This document shows positions 55,233-64,000 of a stretch of DNA of 64,000 bases, piece by piece. Numbering within the stretch: position 1 is the stretch's first letter; each line of letters starts with the position of its first letter. The position numbers and the translations under genes were made by a program. The DNA comes from Blepharisma japonicum (taxonomy: Eukaryota > Ciliophora > Heterotrichea > Heterotrichida > Blepharismidae). The notes under the pieces are model-generated. The model made no database searches. It was given only the letters and a program-made list of their open reading frames with translations, and had not been told where the DNA came from. The stretch covers positions 62,001 to 126,000 of the forward strand of contig CATKHK010000061.1 in assembly GCA_949751835.1 (NCBI GenBank). Reading direction: 5' to 3'.

Positions 55233-57089
55233 TTATCTTCTGGTGCGAGATCTCGCTCTTACTTCAGGGATTTCAGCCAATTGGCTATTATTTGTAGGTT
55301 CTTCATATCTGTAAGTAACTGTTCTAGCAAATTTAACACTGGATCGTTTCGTGTCTCTTGAATTTCTTCGACTTTTTTCCATTACAGGAAGTTGTGTTTC
55401 TGCTTTTTGTATACTTTTTCTATTAGCAAAACTCGCCAAAGAACTACTAATTGCACTATTGCTTGAGCTGCTTCTTTTTCTGCCTGGATCTCTTGGTTTT
55501 TTATGTTTTTTTCGTCCATCTCTAATATTGGTTTTATTTTCTTTAAAAAAGCTTGGGTCTACACCTAAAATTAAATGCCAATTTTTCCTATTGTTTTCAG
55601 CAGCTTTCATTATATCTTTTAGCTCGTTTGAAAAAGAATAGAGTAAAAAAACAGGCCTTTTAGGCATGACATCGCTCATATCAACTTTTTTACCTGTTAG
55701 TGCTTGCTCAATTTCTTTAAAATTTCTCTGCATTGCTAGCTCTATTTCCATTTCTTTGCACAGCTGCTTATGTTTTATCATGGCTCTTGCATAAGCTTTT
55801 AGTTTTTTCTTTAAAAACTGCTTTACATAAATGGTTTTAATTATTTCAGGAATTGCGTTATCCTTACTTTCTGTAATAAAGCTCTTATTCCGATCATCCA
55901 TGTCTATCTTATCTCACTGCTTTTTAAGCACTCTTACCCTAGATAAATAAATTTTTGCTAGAGATTTCATTGTTTTCTTTAAGAAATTAATTTTTAGTTT
56001 CCATTTGTGAGCACTTATAGGTAAACTTCTGGCAGTAAGCACTCTGTCTATCAAATCTAATATTACACTTCCCTTTTCAAAGCGCTTTTTTTCTACTCAT
56101 CTTCTCAAAAATGGAGTAAAAATAATTTTTAATTTGTCATTAGTTTTGGATTTTCTTATTCTTTTTAAACATTGAAGAAATTTTCCTAGTACTCTGCAAA
56201 ATCCTCAAAGACGTTTTATATATAAAGCAATTTTTCTTTTTACTATTCTTCTCTTTCTAAGTCGCACTTTTAATATGGATAAAACTCCAAGATTTATTAT
56301 TAAAAAGCTCCAAGTCTTTTGCAATGCAATAAATTCTTTTCTATGGATTCTCTGCTCATATTTCCTAAATTTTTCTTCTAGCTGTTTTTCCCTATGCTCA
56401 TGAATGCATTCTACAATGTTATTTTTTGTCTGTTTTGTTAAGCACTCTTGAATATTCTTTTCTTTCGCCTTTTTTTGAAGAATTTCTTTTTTATTCTTTG
56501 GACTATATTGTGATAAATTTTTCTCCACTAATTTTTTGATTTTTTCATCAGCTTCTTTTTTCCTCTCTGTAGAAATAAATCGGCTTTGTATACTACTTAA
56601 TATGTGCTCTTTTGTTTGCACAAAAGGTCGAGGAGTTGATGAAAATTGAAAAGAAGGGCCAGATTTCTGGCTTGGAGAATTGTAGGAGCCTGGTCCTAGT
56701 CGTTTTCCTACATCATTTTCATTGTATATGACTTTTGGTGTTGACGATTTTTCTCTTGTAGAGATTTTAAACTTTGTAGGGGTAAATGAAGAGATTATTT
56801 TTAAAGGGTTCTCTGGGATTAAGATTTTGGTTGAATTTTGATTAAACATGCAATCTGTATTGGAGTCAGAAGCTAAGAGGCTTATGTCAGTTTGGTAGTT
56901 ATTTTGAGTACTCAATAATTTTGATATGATTTTCATTTGAGCTCGGCTTTTTTCAGCGAATTTTCCAATGCTTGATTGAAGTTTATCTTGCTCATCCATC
57001 GTTTTGTTTAGCTTTCTAGATGAGCTGTCAAAATCAGGGGTTTTTGAACGATAAACAGATTTTAAAACATTTCTTTCTGAAAAATTCAT
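55233..57089 (-). CDS. SHIPPO-repeat-containing cytoskeletal protein, 618 aa
   Basis: One continuous frame of 619 codons with TGA-coded Trp at IKRLW, RRW and KKQW. A SHIPPO/STPGR motif is seen at about residues 130-155 (RLGPGSYNSPSQK, followed by FQFSSTPRPF), a signature of axonemal and cortical microtubule proteins. Residues about 175-280 are a charged coiled coil. The region 290-410 is Lys/Arg-rich with several Trp and resembles an IQ-like helical segment. The C-terminal 150 residues are basic and Ser-rich. By analogy it binds ciliary or cortical microtubules; nothing catalytic is visible. Confidence 0.8.
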
Positions 57090-57359
57090 TAAAAATTATC
57101 ACAGCTTTTGAAGTTTTTTAACAATAAATCAAATTTATTAAGTATTATAAAGAGCTAAACTATGAAGCATATTTAAGATTTATCTATTATTATAATAGAC
57201 AACTCTTAAATATGATAAAAATGACTAATTTTAAGAAAAGATTTATTATTTAATGAGAAAATCTCAAAACCAAATCAATTTTTCAAAAAATTTAAAGGCA
57301 TTTTTATTGCATTACTTTAGATATACAAAGTTTGCTTCTAATTTAAAACATTAACATTT

Positions 57360-58943
57360 TTAAGAAAATTCAAATATTTCTGGCATAGAGGAATCTTCCA
57401 TATTGCATTCAATTTCTTCCAAATCGAAATATTTTTTTAGTATTTGTTCAACAATCGTTCGGATCTTGAGATTCATGTGATTATACAAATTTTCAATTCT
57501 CTCAATACAATTAGCTAAATGCAAAGCTCCAATTGTAATATTTAATTGTGGGTCTGAGCTTCCAGCTTTTATTCTCCCGCAATCTAAAGCTCTTTCAATA
57601 AATTCTAATAAATTGATTATTATTTTTGGATCAATTGCATTTAATGTTTCTCTAAAGTAAATAAACACGTTTTGTTCAACCAAAAATAAAATATTATTAT
57701 CAGTGCCAACATTTGCTATATTTCTTATAATAAATGAAGCTTCTCTTATTACTTCAAAATGCTTATCAACTAATAGCTTCATTATTCTCTGGCAGACTGG
57801 ATGATGAATAAGGCAGTCAAGTTGTTCTTTTGTGCCTCCAGCGATATTACTGAGTGTGTAAGCTACCTCTTTTCTAATTGATAAAATATTACTGCCTCCT
57901 TGTGAAGCAAGGACATCTAATATATTTGAGTCAAGTAATAATTGTGTATGGTGTTCATCTCCAGATGATATATTTCCAATTATCTTAATTGCGGAAATGC
58001 ACAAAGATTTATTATTGGAAGTCAATACTGAAATTATTTTCAGTAAAAATCCAGCATTGATCACTAATTGAATCCGCTTATTATCTCCATCTGTAATAGT
58101 GCTTAATCCTTCAAGAATATATTTTTGTATCGAAGCATTTTCGATTTTTATTAAATATTTGAAGATTGTGATGATTTTTTCGTAAATTGAATAAGGCATA
58201 GGAGTTTTATATGCAATCAAGTTAGAGCTGCATCATGCTAGGCTTTCTAATGTGGCCATAGGAAGTGAATTTCAATGCTTCACAAGATAATCTAGTAAAA
58301 TTTCTTGCAAATAATAAACATTTACTAAAATATCCCGATATTTGTTTTGATCAATACATATATTTCCAATAGCCAAAATTGCATTTTCATTTGATAATGG
58401 TTTAAATTCTTGTAGAGAGTCTATCAAAATTGGTATCAGATTTGAACTAACTAGCCTATCTACTATAGGTTTTTCCATAGAAGCAAGATTGCTTATAGTC
58501 CAAACTGCCTCAGACTCTAAAGAATCTGGATATCCAGTCCCTATAAAGCTTTTCAGCTTGTCAATATATTCTTCTCGTAGCTCTGGCAGCAATTCAGTAG
58601 GTTTTGAAAACTGTTTTAAAGTTCTGCGAAATGACTTCAAGGAATAAACAATTTTTTCATGTGTATCTGCAGTAATTCAGTATGAATATATTGCTAAGAG
58701 CTTTTCCTTGGGATTTAGCAAAGAAAAGTTGGGCATTTCATTTTCATCTTCTGTTTCTTCAGCTCTATCATCAATTCTAAGCCTTTTCTTTTGGAAAAAA
58801 TCTTTTCTCTGGTCTTTTCTTAGCTTCACACTAAAATTTTCGTTTCTTTTCATAAGATTCATTGGATCTAAGGCCATGAAATTGGAATTTCTTTGCTCAA
58901 ATCTGCTGGAATTGTCTATTTTATTGTCTGTGCAGTCAATCAT
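57360..58943 (-). CDS. KPNA: importin alpha (karyopherin alpha), 527 aa
   Basis: A nuclear-import adaptor for basic NLS cargo. The start is ATG at 58943 (MIDCTDNKI). The importin-beta-binding domain at residues 25-65 is basic (MKRNENFSVKLRKDQRKD, KKRLRIDD). Armadillo repeats follow, with typical ANALIAIGNI-type and WTISNLAS helices (ESEAVWTISNLAS, AILAIGNICID, AISAIKIIGNISSGD, VAYTLSNIAGG and similar). TGA supplies three Trp, including AWCSSN, the usual W/N array ladder. Length is standard. The C-terminal acidic tail EIECNMEDSSMPEI resembles the CAS-binding end. Confidence 0.94.
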
Positions 58944-59000
58944 TTTAATATAAAATAAAGCGGGCAATATGCGCTTATATCATATCTTAATTTATATATA

Positions 59001-60858
59001 TTAAATAGCTTTTTTTTGCTCTTTAAGCACCTTAATTTGCCGCTGCATTCTTGCCATATTAGATCTACACAGTTCCAGCTCATCTTTCAATACTGAAATC
59101 TGGTTATCTTTCTCCTTTAGCATCTCTTCCATGTCTGAAATAAGAATATCTTGCTCATCAACTATAAGAACTAGGCTTGATTTATTTAAATCTTCAATAT
59201 TTTCTTGACCTTTATTGTTTAACTCTATTGCTCTTTGAGCCTCCTGAAACTCTAAAAATTCATCAACACTATCAAGCAGATATGTTTCTTTTCTACCCAC
59301 TTCAAAAGAAATATCTGGAACTTTTGTGTCTGCTTCTAAGGTGTTTTTCCTTGATTTTATAACAATAGAGTTTTCGTGTCTATGGCGGCATCTCGCAACT
59401 TTTTCCTGAAATTTTGAATCTTCGCTTATTATTGGGCTAGAGTCTTTGATAATCGATAGTCGTGTTCTTCTTCTTTCCTGGTTTTTTATGCTTATCTCAG
59501 CATAATCATTAATATCGTTAATCTCATCTTTATTGCTAGCAGTCAATTTTTCAGAGTTTATGATCATAGATGATAGTCTTTCTAAACTACTTTGAAGCTG
59601 AAGTTTTTCTTTAATTATACTTTCAACTCCAGAATGTTGTCTTCTCACAGGACTGTGCTCTCTTAGAGGCGAATCTTCTTCCACATCATTTATGACAGGA
59701 ATCGATGATATTTTGGTTTCTATGTCACACAATTTTAGAGTTATTGCTCTGATGTCTTTATAAATTTCAAGAATTAAAGAGTCTTCTTCTGCAAAGCTGT
59801 TCTTTGATAAAACTTGATTTATTTTTTTCGCTCTTTGTGCAAATTTGAGTGTGGATAAACTTTCATCATAATTTTGTGAACATGGTGCAATGTTACAAAT
59901 TAATAAAATTTTTGCACTTCCTTCTAGAGATGATCTTAAAAGCCTTGTTAATTTACTGTCTCTAAAAGGAACATGTACAGTATTTGCTTTATCACTTAGT
60001 CTCATTATAACTGTCCCTAGAGTAATTAAGCTCTATATATGTCTTACTTTATTGATATGCTTCATTTCTCTATTTTTACTTGCAAGTGTAGATTGAATAT
60101 TCATTCCACTTCCTTCACTCCCTGCTAAATCTATTAAATTAAGTGTAGAAATAGCGAAAATTTCAGATTCAGAGCTTCTTAACTTTGATTCTATTATGAT
60201 ACTGAATCTGTGATAATGTTTACATGCAATGAGAACTAGAGCCATTTGGGTTTATTTTCGTCCCTGAAAATTGCTTATGAGCTTCTCCTAAAGCAAGCAA
60301 AGAATGTATTTGTGCTACAGAGTGGCAAACTTCTTCAGTTGCATTGGCTATTTTGACACCATTCTGTATAAGTTTTACCTTTTTGTCTTCTTTTATTTGG
60401 AGATTTAAGGCTTTTGGATTCAATAAATCATTTATGCTTTCATTATAAATTTCTACATAAGAACACCGAATTATAAATTCTTTTGTAGCTGCATATTGCA
60501 TATATGCAAAAATTGTATCAATGCTTAAATATACGAGACCAGGGTCTTTGCGATTACCTTGCATGGTAAATGATTTGCCACTTCCTGTTTCTCCATAACA
60601 AAGCAAGCAATTATTATAGCCTTCCATTGCAGTTCATATCATGATTTCACAAAGGTCTTCAAAGATAAGGTTGTTACTTGTAGTCTCATCGTAGACCTTG
60701 TCAAAAATATACAGCCGACTACCATTACTTTCTTTTATTGTTGTAGGGCCAGTGACATCTCATGAAATTGTGGAATCTGAGGAAAGTTCAAGTTGGCTGA
60801 TAGGCCTTATTCTTACAGCAACTGTAATGCTTTCTTCCTTTTGATTTATATTTTCCAT
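59001..60858 (-). CDS. kinesin motor protein, 608 aa
   Basis: An ATP-driven microtubule motor, N-terminal motor type. ATG at 60858 (MENINQKEESITVAVRIRP). Introns at 60208-60223 (16 nt, GTAAACATTATCACAG) and 60033-60047 (15 nt, GTAAGACATATATAG); removal gives 609 codons. Motor motifs: YGETGSGKSFTM (P-loop), NPNGSSSHCIFS (switch I, split by the first intron), LIDLAGSEGSG (switch II), MKHINKSLITLGTVIMRLSD (split by the second intron) and VPFRDSKLTRLL. A coiled-coil stalk of about 230 residues follows and ends at AI. Two TGA-coded Trp occur near the start. The subfamily is not evident. Confidence 0.94.
60208..60223 (-). other. 16-nt intron inside kinesin switch I
   Basis: GTAAACATTATCACAG, length 16. 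Removal joins SSSHC to IFSIII, restoring the conserved SxxSHxIF motif. Confidence 0.88.
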
Positions 60859-61214
60859 TTTGGACTTTATTTTAAAAATTTAATTCTCAGTATGGCAAAT
60901 TTAAATTATCCACAAAGACAGAGCTCATTTAAAAAGTCTCATTTCAAAAATTGACTATTATTATTCTCTTTTTTGATTGAATAAATCGCTAAGACAATTA
61001 TTTATATTTCATTTAATAAAATAAGCAGTTAATTTAATATAATATTATAGCTTAGTATGCATCAAGTAAGATTCAAAGCATATGTTAAAATTAAAATAAA
61101 TCTAGAGGATAATAAAAATTAAATAAAAAAAATTGACTTGAGAAGTACTGATAAACTGTTTTGAAATCGATTTCAAAATTTTATTTAGTATTTGTAAATA
61201 GTTATAAAAACAAT

Positions 61215-61913
61215 ATGAACCTACAAAGTTTTGACTATTTTCCAGCATCATACTCTCCAACCTCTTCTTATCTTGCAAAATCTTCAAAGTGCAGATCTTT
61301 CATCAATAGATTTTACTTCTCAAAAGCAGCCAGAATTTTTTTTGCTTTTCAAATTCTCCTGTGCCTATTCAGTATGATATGAGTTCTAGCTCACATAGGG
61401 TCATTTCCCGGTAATTTATAATCAGAGGAAATATGATTCATAGCCCTCGAAGTCATAATCGGTTTCACAATAATCTCAGAGGTAATGATAAGAATGTACT
61501 TATTAGGATTCAAAAAATTCTTTTTAGGCTGTAATAACATATGTGATATAGCTCTATCATTGATTTGTGTAACCGAAATTATTATAGCTTTTACATCAAG
61601 ATCCCTACTAGATGATATAGAAGGAGCTATCGGGATCATGATCTTGATATTAAGAAATATTGTGATAATATGAAGGGTTTTTATGGTAATCAACAGACAA
61701 AGAAGGACACGCATTAATAGTGTCCATTTAGAAGTTATTGGAGTTAGTGAAGATGAAGAAAGACTCGATAAAATGCATGAAAATTTAATCCTAAATAAAG
61801 AGTCTATACAGTATATATATAGACCAAAGCTGGAATCTCTAAAAGAAGAAGATGAGGCAAATGAAAGCAGTGTAAAGACAGGCTCAATTTGGGAAGGAAG
61901 ATTCGGGAAATAA
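61215..61913 (+). CDS. voltage-sensor-domain protein without pore, 227 aa
   Basis: ATG at 61215 (MNLQSFDYFPASYS); 15-nt intron at 61411-61425 (GTAATTTATAATCAG); TGA-coded Trp at SMIW and others; TAA stop at 61911. Four membrane spans: S1 IFFAFQILLCLFSMIWVL (about 40-60), S2 IALEVIIGFTIISEVMIRMY (about 70-90, with acid SEV), S3 ICDIALSLICVTEIIIAF and S4 IGIMILILRNIVIIWRVFMV with Arg at i, i+7 and R-Q-R-R-T-R at the end. The S2-S3 signature (E...R-Y..G..FF....N..D) is that of cation-channel voltage sensors. No S5/S6 or pore follows; the tail is acidic and cytosolic. It may be a proton-channel-like or regulatory sensor protein. Confidence 0.72.
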
Positions 61914-61969
61914 ATGAATTATGCTATATTATAAATCTGAATATATATAATAAATCATATTTTCCTTAG

Positions 61970-62656
61970 ATGGAGAGTACGGTGATCCCTATGCTACAGC
62001 GAAGAGTAGATAAAGCCATCATCGACGTTATCTTCGAAATGCAACATGCCGCTTATTATCTCTTTGATGAAGGCGAAAAAAACTGGAAAAAAGGTGATAT
62101 CGAAGGCCCATTACTCCTCGTGAAGCGTAGCCAAGAGCCTTACTTCTACGTAACGATCTTAAATAAGCAAACATTGTCAAATTTTCATCAACCGATCTCC
62201 ATGGATGCACAGTTCGACAAAAAAATGCCACAATTGCTGTATATCAAAGATAAAAATAAAGGAGTTTACGGAATTTGGTCGCCTTCTGCAGAACAGCTTG
62301 ACAGTCTTTTAATTAAGCTCGGAGAAATTCAGCATATAGATTCACAGTCAAGGATGCTAAAAAGCTTACTTGATATTGGTGGAGAAAGTAATCTTATGGT
62401 AAATTCAAGATCCCCAGATTCAATTTCAGAGCCAAAACAGCAAGAATATAGGGAAACAAAAACTGCGCCTGCTATCAGAGCCCTAGAAGAAAATGTGATG
62501 AAGCCTGAATTTTTTCAAAAAGGTATACAATTTGAAGATGAAGAAGTTTCAAATTCAGGGAAGGAGAGAATAAGGGAAGCTATTATTGCTTTGGCAAATT
62601 CTGATGAATTTTTAGATTTGGTTATGCAAGCACTAAGATCCAAAGGATTTAACTAA
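61970..62656 (+). CDS. DCP1: mRNA-decapping protein Dcp1, 228 aa
   Basis: It activates Dcp2 to remove the 5' cap before mRNA decay. The EVH1-like domain spans residues 1-125: HAAYYLFDEGEKNWKKGDIEGPLLLVKRS matches the family core, YFYVTILNKQTLSNFHQPI and KNKGVYGIWSPSAEQLD follow as in Dcp1 (GIWF motif here GIWS). The C-terminal half is a polar region plus a short helix (ERIREAIIALANSDEFLDLV), which could be the trimerisation helix. ATG start at 61970 after a 56-bp gap. No intron or TGA. Confidence 0.92.
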   Translation: MESTVIPMLQRRVDKAIIDVIFEMQHAAYYLFDEGEKNWKKGDIEGPLLLVKRSQEPYFYVTILNKQTLSNFHQPISMDAQFDKKMPQLLYIKDKNKGVYGIWSPSAEQLDSLLIKLGEIQHIDSQSRMLKSLLDIGGESNLMVNSRSPDSISEPKQQEYRETKTAPAIRALEENVMKPEFFQKGIQFEDEEVSNSGKERIREAIIALANSDEFLDLVMQALRSKGFN

Positions 62657-62805
62657 AGACTTGAAAGATTTAGCATTATTAAATAGTTCTGTTTTGAGCT
62701 GATAAATAATGGATTTATAGCATAAAAAATTAGTTTGTACATGCTTTGAAAGTTAGTTAGGAATTATTGTGAGAAAAGAGATACAATTAGGATAAAATAA
62801 AAAAA

Positions 62806-62886
62806 CGACATCAGCAGGATTCGAACCTGCGCGGGAAATCCCAATAGATTTCTAGTCTATCGCCTTAACCACTCGGCCATGATGTC
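62806..62886 (-). tRNA. tRNA-Ser (anticodon AGA)
   Basis: The minus strand folds as a type II tRNA: acceptor GACATCA/TGATGTC, D-arm GCCGAGTGGTTAAGGC, anticodon arm ATAGA-CTAGAAA-TCTAT with anticodon AGA (reads UCU/UCC by A34 to I34), long variable arm, and T-arm GCAGG-TTCGAAT-CCTGC. The discriminator is G (62806). No intron and no encoded CCA. It lies after Dcp1, with no other tRNA seen in the window. Confidence 0.97.
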
Positions 62887-63300
62887 AACTGATTTACCCT
62901 GAATTGTTTATGTATTTATACCAAAGCTTTAATTGAGCTTCTTTTTTTTGAAAATAATTTTAAAAATATTAAATATTTAAGATTAGGTTGAATTTTAATT
63001 GAAAATTTTTGGATTTATATTTAAGTATGCTATTCATTTATTTATTAACAAAGAAAAATAAATTTATGCTTATATAATAAACAAAATATTTAATTTATTT
63101 CAATTATTTTACAATCTGAGTATTATTTACTGCTCAATAAGCTTACCTATTTGCCGATCTAACCCTCAATCCATTACAAACCTTTAATCATCATTTTCTT
63201 CATCTTAAAACCATCAGCAATTCATAAATGCATCATTCAATATTAATTGACATGTTTTTATTAATAAAATTTTAGGTGTGAGGCGTTTGAACTTTCTTAA
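62887..63300. other. intergenic, AT-rich
   Basis: About 410 bp between the tRNA and the glycine-decarboxylase remnant. Very AT-rich; no feature recognised. A CTAACCCT-like string near 63165 is single and not a telomere. Confidence 0.45.
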
Positions 63301-63726
63301 GAAGATATTCGTAGAATTCCAAGAGAATCATTGGGGTTACTGTATATATCGCAAAAAGACTGATGGACTATAGCTTCCATAGCCCTACTATGTCATCCTA
63401 TACATGGAACACTTATAATAGAGCCAACAGAATTAGAACTTGACATATTAATCAAGGCTTTAATAAAAATAAGAGAAGAAATCTATGAAATTGAAACAGG
63501 AAGCGCTGATAAACTAACAAAGTCTTGAAAGCGCACTAATTCATTATATGAAGTAATTTCTGCTGATTGGGAAAAGTCTTCTTCAAGAGAAAAAGCAGCT
63601 TTCCCACTACCATGAGTTAGGACTAGAGACAAATTCTGATCAACTCTAGGCAGAGTTGATAACGTGTGGGTTGATAAGCATCTTCTACTGTACTCCGGAA
63701 ATTGATTACCATCTTTAATAAGCTAA
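63301..63726 (+). pseudogene. GLDC: C-terminal remnant of glycine decarboxylase (P protein)
   Basis: An open stretch of 141 sense codons ends with TAA at 63724 but begins right after TAA at 63298 and has no ATG in its first part. From about residue 33 it reads CHPIHGTLIIEPTELELD, REEIYEIETG, then SREKAAFPLPW and KFWSTLGRVDN, which match the end of glycine dehydrogenase (decarboxylating). The full enzyme has about 950 residues with a PLP lysine that is not here. TGA codes Trp (KSW, PLPW, FW). The upstream 32 residues do not fit the family. I read it as a truncated relic; a missed 5' exon is possible, as no 15/16-nt intron was found. Confidence 0.6.
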
Positions 63727-63745
63727 AATTCTAATAATTTTCCAT

Positions 63746-64000
63746 ATGAGGAAAAGCTGTTTGTGGGTACTCTTGTGCCTTGGAGCTTGGGGCTTGACCA
63801 CGTCTGAAATAGCAAATGAGTTAGAAAAACTGAAAAATATAAAGCAAGTAGTAGAAGTGATGATTTTTAATTTGGATTCTTATAAGATCTCTTGGGAGTA
63901 TGAAAAACCAGAAGATTATTTAGAAAAAATAGGACAGCTAGTATTGGAGTATCATTTTGTCAACCAAACGAACTTTAATGAGCAATACTGGGAATTTTGA
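63746..64000 (+). CDS. secreted protein, N-terminal part cut by window edge
   Basis: ATG at 63746, 85 codons to the window end; the last codon is TGA (Trp), so it continues. Residues 1-20 are a signal peptide (MRKSCLWVLLCLGAWGLTTS). The mature part is helical and acidic (ANELEKLKNIKQVVEVMIFN), with an N-glycosylation sequon NQTN. No family is recognised on this short piece. Confidence 0.65.
   Translation: MRKSCLWVLLCLGAWGLTTSEIANELEKLKNIKQVVEVMIFNLDSYKISWEYEKPEDYLEKIGQLVLEYHFVNQTNFNEQYWEF

Noticed and set aside
58944-58967. Importin alpha start eight codons further upstream
   Set aside because: That start would be a TTG; the first ATG in frame is at 58943.
63160-63180. Telomere-like CTAACCCT string
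   Set aside because: Single copy and inside AT-rich DNA with genes beyond it; ciliate telomeres are tandem.
1-64000. CRISPR arrays, bacterial operons, insertion sequences, transposases
   Set aside because: No regularly spaced direct repeats, no transposase or integrase motifs and no inverted terminal repeats were noticed; the gene set is eukaryotic.

Overview
The window looks like macronuclear DNA of a heterotrich ciliate, most likely Blepharisma. Three things in the sequence say so. First, TGA is read as tryptophan throughout, often at family-conserved Trp positions (the W of WD repeats, the kinase D-M-W subdomain, the cyclin box), while TAA and TAG end genes. Second, 19 spliceosomal introns can be placed; 17 are exactly 15 nt and two are 16 nt, all GT...AG. 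Third, the DNA is AT-rich with compact genes on both strands. Stentor shares the tiny introns but uses the standard code; Condylostoma reassigns all three stops. The species call is inference.

Layout. 1-14,000: a partial secreted saposin-like protein, a TPR protein, a calcium-dependent protein kinase (CDPK) head to head with a calcineurin A gene, a zinc-knuckle cyclin, a RING-H2 membrane protein, an unknown helical protein and a second CDPK. 14,000-24,500: a B-box-like protein, a 1370-residue secreted/multi-pass membrane protein, a 1406-residue WD40 protein and a kelch-like relic. 25,000-35,000: a CaMKK-like pseudokinase, a redoxin-fold-like protein, a transcription-type cyclin, a coiled-coil protein, a polo-like kinase, methylenetetrahydrofolate dehydrogenase/cyclohydrolase and a coiled-coil protein. 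35,900-44,900: a ubiquitin protease, two convergent multi-pass membrane proteins, chaperonin 10, two orphans and a phytanoyl-CoA-dioxygenase-family enzyme. 45,000-64,000: ethanolamine-phosphate cytidylyltransferase, a 1250-residue MORN protein, SRP68, an SCP-type phosphatase, a SNARE, a four-pass protein, an SHIPPO-repeat protein, importin alpha, a kinesin, a voltage-sensor-only protein, Dcp1, tRNA-Ser(AGA), a glycine-decarboxylase remnant and a partial secreted protein.

The genes are mostly housekeeping and ciliate signalling or cytoskeleton genes, not one operon-like system. Recurrent themes are calcium signalling (two CDPKs, calcineurin, a CaMKK-like pseudokinase), cell-cycle control (polo kinase, two cyclins, kinesin) and cortex/cilium structure (MORN, SHIPPO, WD40). 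Intergenic spaces are often under 100 bp and as short as 14 bp, with longer AT-rich gaps in which nothing was recognised. The most unusual items are the pseudokinase, the voltage-sensor-only protein, an intron that is invisible to ORF finding because it is in frame and stop-free, the glycine-decarboxylase tail remnant, and a reading-frame conflict in one multi-pass membrane gene.
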